Positions 1-5,931 of a stretch of 7,316 nucleotides of DNA are shown in pieces (position 1 is the first letter of the stretch; every line of letters starts with the position of its first letter). This stretch comes from Betaproteobacteria bacterium (GTDB lineage: Bacteria > Pseudomonadota > Gammaproteobacteria > Burkholderiales > Burkholderiaceae): the NCBI GenBank assembly GCA_018969885.1, contig JAGWXN010000169.1:1-7316 (forward strand), written 5' to 3'. The notes beneath the pieces were generated by a model. It had not been told where the DNA came from. It ran no database searches and was given only the letters and a program-made list of their open reading frames with translations. A program made the translations under genes and the position numbers.

Positions 1-90
1 CGGTGGTGTGACGAATACCCGCTTGCCCTCCCGGAATACGCGATGCATGAGTATCGATTGTTCGGTGAGCAGAGGGTGATCAAGCTCTGA
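1..90 (+). CDS. possible 3' end of a convergent gene, unidentified (partial)
   Basis: A frame open from the left edge runs 29 codons to a TGA at 88-90. The residues look protein-like, rich in W, Y, D, E, H and R, ending in RLFGEQRVIKL. About 72 percent of third codon positions are G or C, as expected for a gene in this genome. If real, the gene runs towards the ABC operon and its stop lies 78 bp from the permease stop. I do not recognise the family. A competing minus-strand reading starts with an ATG at 48-46 (MHRVFREGKR...) and runs off the left edge, but it has no Shine-Dalgarno sequence. Only one of the two can be real, and neither is certain. Confidence 0.3.
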   Translation, partial: RWCDEYPLALPEYAMHEYRLFGEQRVIKL

Positions 91-168
91 CGGCGGCTTG
101 TGTTGTCAGACCCGATATAGGGTAGGGCGGTGATAGAGATAGGGGGCGAAGCTGCGCATGCCCGCCGA

Positions 169-1041
169 TCAAGACTGCTTCATCCCCCAGCGCACGACCG
201 TGCGTTGCTCCAATAACCGGAACACGCCGTTTTCCACCAGCAGGCCGAAGAGAATAACCGTGAGGAGTCCGGCAAACACCTGCGGAACCTCCAGCATGTT
301 CTTGCTTTGAAAGATGAACCATCCGAGCCCACCCTGACCTGAGCTCGCGCCGAAAACAAGTTCGGCAGCGATCAGCGTGCGCCATGCAAAGGCCCAGCCG
401 ATCTTGAGGCCGGTGAGAATGCTGGGAAACGCCGCCGGTATGAGGATCCGCAGCACGTAAGAGAGGGGGGACAGACCGTAGTTTCGCCCCACCATGCGCC
501 AGGTGAGGCTCACTGCCTGGAAGCCAGAATGCGTGTTGAGGGCAACCGCCCACAAAACCGCATGAATCAGAACGAACACGATGCTGCCCTCGCCGAGGCC
601 GAACCAGATCATGGCGAGTGGCAGGAGCGCGATGGACGGGAGCGGGTTGAACATGGCCGTGAGCGTTTCCAGCAGGTCGGCGCCAATCCGTGTCATTGAT
701 GCCAAGGCTGTGAACACTGCGGCGAGCAGCATCCCGGCAACATAGCCTTCCAGCAGCACCTTGATTGACACCCAGGTGGCCATCGCAATCCGGCCATCGA
801 TGAGTCCCTGGGTCAACGCCGTCAGTGTTTCCGACAGTGCGGGAAAGAGCAGGGGGTTGTCTTGCCACCGTGAGTAGAGTTCCCAGATGAGCGCGAGCAC
901 GGCGATCACCATTGACTTGCGGATCCAGCCAAGATTCCAGAGCCTTTGTGCGAGCCTCAGCTCGCGCTCGACGACCACCTCACGCGGTGGCGCTACCTCG
1001 TGAACCATGTCCGGTCGGTGCGGGGGTGTGCGGTTGGTCAT
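169..1041 (-). CDS. ABC transporter permease, NitT/TauT (SsuC/TauC-like) type
   Basis: Inner-membrane permease of a binding-protein-dependent importer in the nitrate/sulfonate/taurine-type family, 290 residues against a usual 250-290. A cytoplasmic N-terminal tail of about 40 residues precedes roughly six hydrophobic segments, near residues 42-58, 92-117, 133-147, 153-170, 205-232 and 255-272. The cytoplasmic coupling (EAA-type) loop is clear around residues 185-212: GRNYGLS, then the IPAAFPSILTGLK stretch typical of SsuC/TauC. The N-P-L-P-S-I-A-L-L-P-L motif at 132-142 is also characteristic of this family. The ATG overlaps the ATPase stop (ATGA), so translation is probably coupled, and no strong Shine-Dalgarno sequence is seen. 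It is the last recognisable gene of the minus-strand operon. The family assignment is secure, but the transported substrate is unknown: family members carry sulfonates, nitrate, pyrimidine precursors, phthalate and other anions. Confidence 0.95.
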   Translation of the reverse strand: MTNRTPPHRPDMVHEVAPPREVVVERELRLAQRLWNLGWIRKSMVIAVLALIWELYSRWQDNPLLFPALSETLTALTQGLIDGRIAMATWVSIKVLLEGYVAGMLLAAVFTALASMTRIGADLLETLTAMFNPLPSIALLPLAMIWFGLGEGSIVFVLIHAVLWAVALNTHSGFQAVSLTWRMVGRNYGLSPLSYVLRILIPAAFPSILTGLKIGWAFAWRTLIAAELVFGASSGQGGLGWFIFQSKNMLEVPQVFAGLLTVILFGLLVENGVFRLLEQRTVVRWGMKQS

Positions 1042-1808
1042 GATGGATGGCTCGCAGGGCGTTGCAGCAGCATGTTCTCAATCCGCGCGGTCAGCGCCGA
1101 GCGCGCTTCGGAATCCTGGGGAACAGAGAGTTCGGCCTGAACCTGGCCGGGGTGCGGACTCAGCACCAGGATACGACTGCCGATGTGGACCGCTTCGGGA
1201 ATCGAATGCGTGACGAACAGCACGGTAAAACGGGTGTCATCCCATAAACGCAGGAGTTCGTCCTGCATCGCGCCGCGGGTGAGAGCGTCTAGCGCGGCGA
1301 AGGGTTCGTCCATCAGCAGAATGTCGGGCTCCATCGCCATACCACGTGCAATCGCAACACGCTGCTTCATACCACCCGACAGCGTGTGCGGGTAATGATC
1401 GGCGAATGCGGTCAGGCGAACCTTGTCGATATAGTGGCGGGCACGCTCTAGCGCCTCGCGCCGACCTGCGCGCTTCGATGCGGTGAGCGCAAAGAGAACA
1501 TTTTCCAGGACGGTTTTCCAGGGCAGCAGCTGATCGAATTCCTGGAACACCATGACCCGGTCGGGGCCTGGACCACCGATTGTGCGGCCATTCAGGGTGA
1601 GGCTGCCCTCGGTCGGGCTCAGGTAGCCGCCTACCGCCTTGAGAAGCGTTGATTTCCCGCAGCCCGATGGGCCGAGCATCACAAAACGATCTGCGCGGTG
1701 CACATCGAAGCTTACCCGGTAGGTGGCGGTGACCAGGTGCTGGCTTGTCCGGTACTGGAGTGTGACGCCCTGAACGCGCAGGAGCGGCGCGGTGCCAGCG
1801 ACAGTCAT
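1038..1808 (-). CDS. ABC transporter ATP-binding protein, NitT/TauT (SsuB/TauB-like) type
   Basis: Cytoplasmic ATPase that powers the adjacent permease, 256 residues, the usual length. All ATP-cassette motifs are intact: Walker A GPSGCGKST at 46-54, Q-loop Gln at 89 (VFQEFDQLLPW, typical of the TauB/SsuB group), signature LSGGMKQR at 143-150, Walker B ILLMDEP at 163-169, D-loop ALDALT at 172-177 and switch His 201 (FVTHSIPEA). The start codon follows the stop of the upstream binding-protein gene directly (TGAATG), and the gene's own stop overlaps the permease start by four bases, which points to one translationally coupled message. Only a weak AGGCAGG-like ribosome site precedes the start. 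Nothing suggests inactivation. The substrate is set by the binding protein and permease. Confidence 0.96.
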   Translation of the reverse strand: MTVAGTAPLLRVQGVTLQYRTSQHLVTATYRVSFDVHRADRFVMLGPSGCGKSTLLKAVGGYLSPTEGSLTLNGRTIGGPGPDRVMVFQEFDQLLPWKTVLENVLFALTASKRAGRREALERARHYIDKVRLTAFADHYPHTLSGGMKQRVAIARGMAMEPDILLMDEPFAALDALTRGAMQDELLRLWDDTRFTVLFVTHSIPEAVHIGSRILVLSPHPGQVQAELSVPQDSEARSALTARIENMLLQRPASHPS

Positions 1809-2819
1809 TCAGTGGCCTGCCTGAAGGTCGATCCCCGGGAAGAACAGATCCGAGACACCGCTCGCTCGATTCTTGAGAGAACCGATGTCGTGCATGAAGT
1901 GGGCGTATTTGATGACGTTTTCGGGGGTGGTGGTGTATTTGATCGAGGGGTCGCCCAACATGACCATCATTTCTTCCATTGACCACCGACTGCCGCCTCC
2001 CATCGACTCGATCAGCGTCTGAGCGGCCCCTTTCCTATCGTCCCGAATCATGGCGTGGGCGCGCTGTAGTGCAGCCACAAACGACTCATAGACCTTGGGG
2101 TTTCGATCGCGAAAGCGCTGTGTAGCAGTGATCATCGTGAAGGTGGTGGAGCCGCCCATCACGTCGTCGCTGTTCATGATCGTGCGGATGCCCTGCTGCT
2201 TGAGTTCGGCCTGTGCGAGAGGCGGCGAGGCAAAGTGCCCGGTGATGGTTGCACTGCCAGACAGCAGTGCGGCGGCGGCATCACCGTGATTCATGCTGAC
2301 CGTGAACGGATCGAAGCGGAACGCCTGGTCGCGACCATATTTCCTTACCGCGTACATCTGCATCACGATTGACGGGATGGATGACTTGACCGAGGTGACC
2401 GCGATCCGGTCGGTGCCAGTCAGGTCGTCGATTGTCTTTAGGTGCGCGGCACGAGTGTTGAGCAGCATGGGCATTGAGCTCATTGCGGCCACCCCGCGCG
2501 CGCCAACGCCGGTTCGCGTGCGGTCCCAGAGGATCAGAAACGCGGGCGGGCCTGCCGATACGAAGTCGGCCGAGCCCGAGATGAGTGCGTCGATCATCGC
2601 CGAGGGCCCACCGATGTTCGACCAGTTGACCTTCACGGGAACGCCACGCCGGTTCGCCTCGTCTTCGATCAGACGGTGTTGTTTCATGACGTGTAGCGGC
2701 AGGAAGCCAAAGCCGCCCGCGCCCAGCGGGACGCGGATTTCAGAGACTTCAGCGCGAGCGGTGATGGCCACAGTAAGGGTGGCAAGGGCAACGATCAGCG
2801 TGCGATGTAAACGTTTCAT
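1809..2819 (-). CDS. ABC transporter substrate-binding protein, NMT1/TauA-like
   Basis: Periplasmic receptor that should deliver ligand to the neighbouring permease and ATPase; 336 residues, normal for the NMT1/THI5-like (SsuA/TauA) family. Residues 1-23 form a signal peptide: MKR, a hydrophobic core, and a likely cut after ARA at 21-23 with no lipobox cysteine. Family features in the mature part are the early glycine-rich FGFLPLHV segment (37-44), the ALISGSADFVSAGPPAF segment (78-94) that lines the binding cleft in relatives, and the DDLTGTDRIAV stretch (131-141), where relatives have a K-x-x-x-DLKGK motif. The mature protein is otherwise divergent and I cannot name a ligand. The start is supported by GAGGA on the minus strand, five bases from ATG. 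The gene lies 14 bp after the Bug gene and abuts the ATPase gene. Confidence 0.9.
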   Translation of the reverse strand: MKRLHRTLIVALATLTVAITARAEVSEIRVPLGAGGFGFLPLHVMKQHRLIEDEANRRGVPVKVNWSNIGGPSAMIDALISGSADFVSAGPPAFLILWDRTRTGVGARGVAAMSSMPMLLNTRAAHLKTIDDLTGTDRIAVTSVKSSIPSIVMQMYAVRKYGRDQAFRFDPFTVSMNHGDAAAALLSGSATITGHFASPPLAQAELKQQGIRTIMNSDDVMGGSTTFTMITATQRFRDRNPKVYESFVAALQRAHAMIRDDRKGAAQTLIESMGGGSRWSMEEMMVMLGDPSIKYTTTPENVIKYAHFMHDIGSLKNRASGVSDLFFPGIDLQAGH

Positions 2820-2824
2820 GGCGG

Positions 2825-2829
2825 TCCTC
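2825..2829 (-). promoter_or_regulatory. ribosome binding site of the ABC substrate-binding protein gene
   Basis: On the minus strand GAGGA lies five bases before the ATG at 2819, within the 14-bp gap after the Bug stop. It supports the chosen start and co-transcription with the upstream gene. Confidence 0.7.
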
Positions 2830-2833
2830 GCAT

Positions 2834-3856
2834 TCAGGGTTTGTTCATGCCGGCCTGACGAACCAGTGCACCGGCACGGGCGTGGTCGGCGGCGATCTGG
2901 CGGGCGAACTCATCGGCGCCGCTGCTTGAGGCAACCAAACCCAGACCGTCGAAATGCGCTTTCACTGCCGGGTCGTCCAGTACCCGTCTGAAGTCCCGGT
3001 TCAGTGCGGCCACGGTGGCGTCAGGCGTGCTGGCGGGCACCGCAAAGCCGTACCACTCGGGCATCTCGCCGGCCTGCGCGACGCCCGCCTGAGCCGCGGT
3101 CGGCGTGCCGGGCAAGACGCTGATCGGGTCCTTTCCGAACAACACTAAAGCGCGGAGTTTGCCGGAGCGCACATGCTGGGCGACCGAAGTTGGGTTAGCC
3201 ACCAGGAGCGGAATATGGCCGGCCAGCACATCAATGACCGCAGGGCCGGCGCCCTTGTAGGGGACGTGGGTGAGATCGATGCCCGCCGCAGACTTCAGCA
3301 TTTCGCCGGCAAGCTGCGGGCCCGACGCGCTGGACCCATAGCTGATGCGGCCAGGCTCGGCCTTCGCCAGTGCGATGAGTTCCGCGAGTGACTGCGCCTT
3401 GAGCGACGGATGGGCAACCAGTACGAAGGGTTGCTGCGTGGCGCGCGTAACCGGCTTGAAATCGCGCAGGGGATCGAGTCCGCTGTCCTTGTAGAGGTGA
3501 GGATTGACGGTGAAGACTCCCTGGTGCGCGAGCAGCACCGTATAGCCATCGCCAGGCTGGCGGGCCGCCTGGGCGCTGCCGACATTACCCTGTGCACCGG
3601 CGCGGTTGTCCACGATCATCTGCTGACCCCAAAGCTGGGACAGCCGCTCTGCGACGACCCGCCCCACCGCATCAGTGCCGCCACCTGGCGGGAACGGAAC
3701 AATGAGAGTGACCGGTCGCGTTGGGGTGAATGCGGGCCCAGTGCCGGCCGGCGCTGCGCTTTGTGCGTGCGCGACGGATACGCCGAGCGCGAGCAATATC
3801 AGGGCTCGACGTGTCGCTACAACCGGCCGCGACCGTGGGGAGTTAGGGGCGATCAT
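2834..3856 (-). CDS. Bug family (TctC-like) periplasmic solute-binding protein
   Basis: Periplasmic receptor of the Bordetella uptake gene (Bug/TctC) family, which typically binds carboxylates, amino acids or nicotinate-like compounds; 340 residues, usual for the family. A twin-arginine-free signal peptide covers about residues 1-31, with a basic start (RSR, TRR), a hydrophobic LILLALGVSVA core and a likely cut after AHA. Mature motifs in order: RPVTLIVPFPPGGGTDAVGR (47-66, the N-terminal ligand loop), VDNRAGAQGNVGS (82-94), DGYTVLL (103-109), ISYGSSASGP (171-180, second ligand loop), HVPYKGAGPAVIDVLAG (197-213) and WYGFAVPASTPD (268-279). GAGGAG lies seven bases before ATG. It is the first gene of the minus-strand operon. 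No tctA or tctB membrane genes are nearby, which is common for orphan Bug proteins. Instead it is followed by a complete ABC importer, which is less usual. The ligand is unknown. Confidence 0.95.
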   Translation of the reverse strand: MIAPNSPRSRPVVATRRALILLALGVSVAHAQSAAPAGTGPAFTPTRPVTLIVPFPPGGGTDAVGRVVAERLSQLWGQQMIVDNRAGAQGNVGSAQAARQPGDGYTVLLAHQGVFTVNPHLYKDSGLDPLRDFKPVTRATQQPFVLVAHPSLKAQSLAELIALAKAEPGRISYGSSASGPQLAGEMLKSAAGIDLTHVPYKGAGPAVIDVLAGHIPLLVANPTSVAQHVRSGKLRALVLFGKDPISVLPGTPTAAQAGVAQAGEMPEWYGFAVPASTPDATVAALNRDFRRVLDDPAVKAHFDGLGLVASSSGADEFARQIAADHARAGALVRQAGMNKP

Positions 3857-3863
3857 CAGGGGG

Positions 3864-3869
3864 CTCCTC
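3864..3869 (-). promoter_or_regulatory. ribosome binding site of the Bug gene
   Basis: GAGGAG on the minus strand is separated by seven bases from the ATG at 3856-3854. This is a strong, well-placed Shine-Dalgarno sequence and fixes the start of the Bug protein. Confidence 0.75.
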
Positions 3870-3908
3870 GCAGTGGTTCAGGCTTCGGCTGGCCTGTTTG
3901 CGGAGCAC

Positions 3909-3937
3909 AGTATCCCGGAGTCGGGTGCTGGTGCCAA
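3909..3937 (-). promoter_or_regulatory. candidate sigma70-type promoter of the minus-strand transport operon
   Basis: On the minus strand the -35 hexamer TTGGCA (3937-3932, five of six to consensus) is followed, after exactly 17 bases, by the -10 hexamer GATACT (3914-3909, four of six). Transcription would start near 3902 and give a leader of about 45 bases before the Bug ATG. A small CCCG/CGGG inverted repeat (3914-3917 and 3922-3925) runs from the end of the -10 into the spacer. The assignment is by eye only. Confidence 0.45.
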
Positions 3938-3961
3938 GAGCGTTGCCATGCTTTCGGGACA

Positions 3962-3996
3962 CGGTCCTGGTTGGCGCGCGCCTGTTCTTTGGACCG
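3962..3996. repeat. nested inverted repeats in the divergent promoter gap (candidate regulator site)
   Basis: The outer arms CGGTCC (3962-3967) and GGACCG (3991-3996) are perfect reverse complements, 23 bases apart. Between them lies a perfect 10-base palindrome, GGCGCGCGCC (3973-3982). The element sits between the candidate promoter of the transport operon (-35 at 3937) and that of the catabolic operon (-35 near 4004), where a shared regulator could act on both. The two dyads are not exactly concentric (centres near 3979 and 3977.5), and GC-rich DNA makes short palindromes fairly common. Confidence 0.35.
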
Positions 3997-4003
3997 CCTG
4001 GCG

Positions 4004-4032
4004 TTGCCTGGACAGGCCCGGCCGTCTAACAT
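4004..4032 (+). promoter_or_regulatory. weak candidate promoter of the plus-strand catabolic operon
   Basis: TTGCCT (4004-4009) and TAACAT (4027-4032) each match four of six consensus bases and are spaced by 17 bases. The start would fall near 4039 and leave a leader of about 39 bases. A better isolated -10-like hexamer, TCTAAT (4045-4050), has no -35 at the right distance. TGGACA at 4009-4014 is 30 bases from it. A weak, probably activator-dependent promoter would fit. Confidence 0.25.
4006..4017. promoter_or_regulatory. 12-bp palindrome overlapping the candidate -35 region (possible operator)
   Basis: GCCTG (4006-4010) and CAGGC (4013-4017) form perfect five-base arms around a two-base centre. 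A further GCCTGG copy lies ten bases upstream (3996-4001). The position over the candidate -35 and spacer of the plus-strand operon is where a repressor would bind. No regulator gene in the window can be tied to it. Confidence 0.3.
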
Positions 4033-4064
4033 CCGACTCCCACTTCTAATGATCTTTATTTTTC

Positions 4065-4068
4065 GGAG
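4065..4068 (+). promoter_or_regulatory. ribosome binding site of the CMD-family gene
   Basis: GGAG lies nine bases before the ATG at 4078, directly after an AT-rich stretch (4048-4063) that is unusual in this GC-rich window and should keep the start site unstructured. Confidence 0.55.
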
Positions 4069-4077
4069 CGCTTCCCC

Positions 4078-4464
4078 ATGAACAACAAGGAACTCTTTGA
4101 CCGCGGCCTGCAGATTCGCAAGGAAGTGGTTGGTGCCGAATATGTCGAGAAATCGCTCGCAGCGGCCGACGACTTCACACGACCGCTTCAGGATCTGGTG
4201 ACCGAGTATTGCTGGGGCGCGGTCTGGGGGCGCGAGGAGTTGCCGCGCAAAATCCGCAGCATGCTGAACATTGCGATGATCGGTGTACTCAACCGTCCGC
4301 ATGAGCTCAAGCTCCACGTGGCGGGCGCGCTCCGTAACGGCGTCACCCGCGAAGAAATCCGCGAGGTGCTGCTTCAGGTTGGCATCTATGCGGGGGTGCC
4401 GGCTGCCATCGATGGCTTCCGCGTCGCGCGCGAGGTGCTTGATGCGACCGACAAGAAGGTCTGA
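4078..4464 (+). CDS. carboxymuconolactone decarboxylase family protein (PcaC-like)
   Basis: Small all-helical cytoplasmic protein of the CMD family, 128 residues, close to the length of 4-carboxymuconolactone decarboxylase. It resembles PcaC from end to end: FDRGLQIRKEVVG (7-19), YVEKSL (22-27), a DDF-x5-LVTEYCWGAVWGREELPRKIRS block (31-61), LNIAMIGVLNRPHELKLH (63-80), NGVTREEIREVLLQ (87-100) and IYAGVPAAIDGF (103-114). The E76-x3-H80 pair of the family core is present. The CxxC of the AhpD-type peroxidase branch is absent: the only cysteine is Cys45. It therefore looks like a decarboxylase/lactone-type member rather than an antioxidant enzyme. None of the other protocatechuate genes (pcaB, pcaD, pcaG, pcaH) is in the window, and the next gene, 15 bp downstream, is a PrpD-family protein, so the natural substrate may be a different carboxylated intermediate. 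It is the first gene of the plus-strand operon. Confidence 0.9.
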   Translation: MNNKELFDRGLQIRKEVVGAEYVEKSLAAADDFTRPLQDLVTEYCWGAVWGREELPRKIRSMLNIAMIGVLNRPHELKLHVAGALRNGVTREEIREVLLQVGIYAGVPAAIDGFRVAREVLDATDKKV

Positions 4465-4479
4465 TCGGCGGACCACCCG

Positions 4480-5868
4480 ATGAGCGCGCCCCGCCCCGTG
4501 GGACCGACCCTTGCCGAGCAGCTGGGTCGGTTCGCCGCCGACACGCCGATGGAATTGGTTCCAGCGCTTGCGCTGGAGCGCGCAAAAATGATTGTTGCGA
4601 GCACGCTTGCAAGCGCGAGCCGTGGGGTCGATATCGCCTCAACGCGGGCGCTGCACGCTGCTGAAATTCAGCTGGGTAGCAGCGGCCCGTGCGGGCTGTG
4701 GTTCGGAGCGGGGACGCTTGCGCCCGACCGCGCAGCGCGGGTGAATGCGGTGGCAAGCGATTCAGCGGCATCCGACGACAGCGATCTGCGCAGCATCGCC
4801 CACATCGGTACGCCCACGACCGCTGCTGGCCTCGCGGTAGCCCAGTGGCGCGCGCGTAGCGGTCGAGAGCTTCTGGCCGCGCTAGTGATGGGCTATGAGA
4901 TCGCCGGTCGAGTCGATGAGGCGCTCACCCCAGGGCGGATGCAGCGTGGATTTCACGGATCGGTGTCCACGATCTTTGGTGCCACGGTAACCGCCGGGCG
5001 TCTGCTTCGACTGGATGGGCAGAAAATGACGCATGCGCTGTCGCTTGCGGCGTCTTCTGCGTGTGGCATGGCGATCGCTGCTGACACCAGTTGCGCGCGT
5101 GAGTATCACGCCGGGCTCGCTGCGATGCTCGGCGTTCAGGCGGCAGTCGCCGCCGAGAGCGGCTTCGAGTCTGAGGGCGCGGTGCTCGAATCGCCGCGGG
5201 GCTTTTTTGAGGCCATGAATGGTCAGGCGGTTGAGCAGGTGGCCGAGGGACTGGGTGCGTCATGGGATATCGTGACCGACATGGCGATCAAGCTCATGCC
5301 GGGCGCGCATCCTTTTCACGCGATTGCGCAGGCCGCAATCGAACTCGCGGTGGCGCACGATCTCAAGCCTGAGCAGGTTGCCTCTGCCACGATTTCGGCA
5401 CCCCAACTCAAGGTATGGGCGCACCAGGCGGTTCCGCCGCATGACCTGATCAGCGCCGCCCACAGCGTGCCCTATTTTGTGGCATGTGCCATCGCGGATC
5501 GCCGCATTGGCTGGAATCTCTTCTCGCCTGAGAAAATGTTCGATCCGGTTGTAGTGTCAATGATTGATCGCATCGGATTTGATCCAGATCCGCCTGCACA
5601 CCCCGATCGCTTTGGTCATCGTCACGGTGGCACCGTAGTCGTGACCACCACCGATGGCAGGTTGCTCACGCACACTTGCAAAGCACCTCGTGGTTCAGGC
5701 ACCACTGGCATTGAATGGGCTGATGTGGAGGACAAGTACCGCGCATTGGTGCCCAGGCCGGAGTGTTCGGGAGATCGGGTTGAGCAAAGTCTCGCTTTGA
5801 TCCGGAAGCTTGAGGACCAGGCGTCGGTTGACAGCTTGATCAAGCTGATTCGGCCGGTGCTCGCCTGA
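4480..5868 (+). CDS. MmgE/PrpD family protein, divergent active site (hydro-lyase or decarboxylase type)
   Basis: Cytoplasmic enzyme of the family that contains 2-methylcitrate dehydratase and cis-aconitate decarboxylase; 462 residues, full length. The helical domain starts at LAEQLGRFAAD (11-21). Family landmarks are LLAALVMGYEIAGRVDEAL (131-149), FHGSVSTIFGATVTAGRLL (158-176), REYHAGLAAMLGVQAA (207-222), ESPRGFFEAMNG (237-248), then the lid-domain IKLMPGAHPFHAIAQA (270-285), AAHSVPYFVACAI (326-338) and PDRFGHRHGGTVVV (375-388). The usual DFDDTH...HP motif reads SDDSDLRSIAHIG here (98-110), so the first Asp, the Thr and the proline after His are changed. The usual Lys before the HxG motif appears as Arg207. 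It may act on an unusual substrate. A weak GGCGGA ribosome site lies seven bases before ATG, and the gene starts 15 bp after the CMD gene. Confidence 0.88.
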   Translation: MSAPRPVGPTLAEQLGRFAADTPMELVPALALERAKMIVASTLASASRGVDIASTRALHAAEIQLGSSGPCGLWFGAGTLAPDRAARVNAVASDSAASDDSDLRSIAHIGTPTTAAGLAVAQWRARSGRELLAALVMGYEIAGRVDEALTPGRMQRGFHGSVSTIFGATVTAGRLLRLDGQKMTHALSLAASSACGMAIAADTSCAREYHAGLAAMLGVQAAVAAESGFESEGAVLESPRGFFEAMNGQAVEQVAEGLGASWDIVTDMAIKLMPGAHPFHAIAQAAIELAVAHDLKPEQVASATISAPQLKVWAHQAVPPHDLISAAHSVPYFVACAIADRRIGWNLFSPEKMFDPVVVSMIDRIGFDPDPPAHPDRFGHRHGGTVVVTTTDGRLLTHTCKAPRGSGTTGIEWADVEDKYRALVPRPECSGDRVEQSLALIRKLEDQASVDSLIKLIRPVLA

Positions 5869-5931
5869 TCGGCGGGGCAGGGGCTTCGTGCGGGGACTTG
5901 ATCTGGCGCGGGGTCCGAATCGGGAGGTTGA
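5869..5931 (+). promoter_or_regulatory. 63-bp intergenic leader with ribosome binding site of the SDR gene
   Basis: GGGAGG at 5922-5927 lies four bases before the ATG at 5932 and supports that start. No convincing -35/-10 pair was found; the TTGATC at 5898-5903 has no partner. No hairpin followed by a T-run is present. The SDR gene is therefore most simply read through from the upstream gene. Confidence 0.45.

Noticed and set aside
106..159. 17-codon minus-strand frame just after the permease stop (MRSFAPYLYHRPT...)
   Set aside because: It faintly recalls the start of a FAD-binding dehydrogenase subunit, but it stops after 17 codons, the following residues do not continue the resemblance, and the ribosome site spacing is poor.
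80..868. Minus-strand frame of 262 codons over the permease gene
   Set aside because: Out-of-frame shadow of the permease, without hydrophobic segments or recognisable motifs.
1237..1986. Long minus-strand frame of 249 codons over the ATPase and binding-protein genes
   Set aside because: It lies out of frame within two clear genes on the same strand. Its translation is rich in Arg, Pro and His and shows no family motif, typical of a shadow frame in GC-rich DNA.
3410..4081. Plus-strand frame of 223 codons covering the Bug start and the divergent gap
   Set aside because: Antisense to the well-supported Bug N-terminus and promoter. The composition is shadow-like, with no ribosome site or motif.
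4078..4464. AhpD-type alkylhydroperoxidase as the function of the CMD-family protein
   Set aside because: The catalytic CxxC pair is absent, and the whole-length similarity is to the PcaC branch.
3856..4476. Minus-strand frame of 206 codons over the CMD gene whose stop overlaps the Bug start codon
   Set aside because: The TGATG junction looks like coupling, but the frame is antisense to a full-length PcaC-like gene, and the Bug gene has its own promoter and ribosome site. The translation has no recognisable domain.
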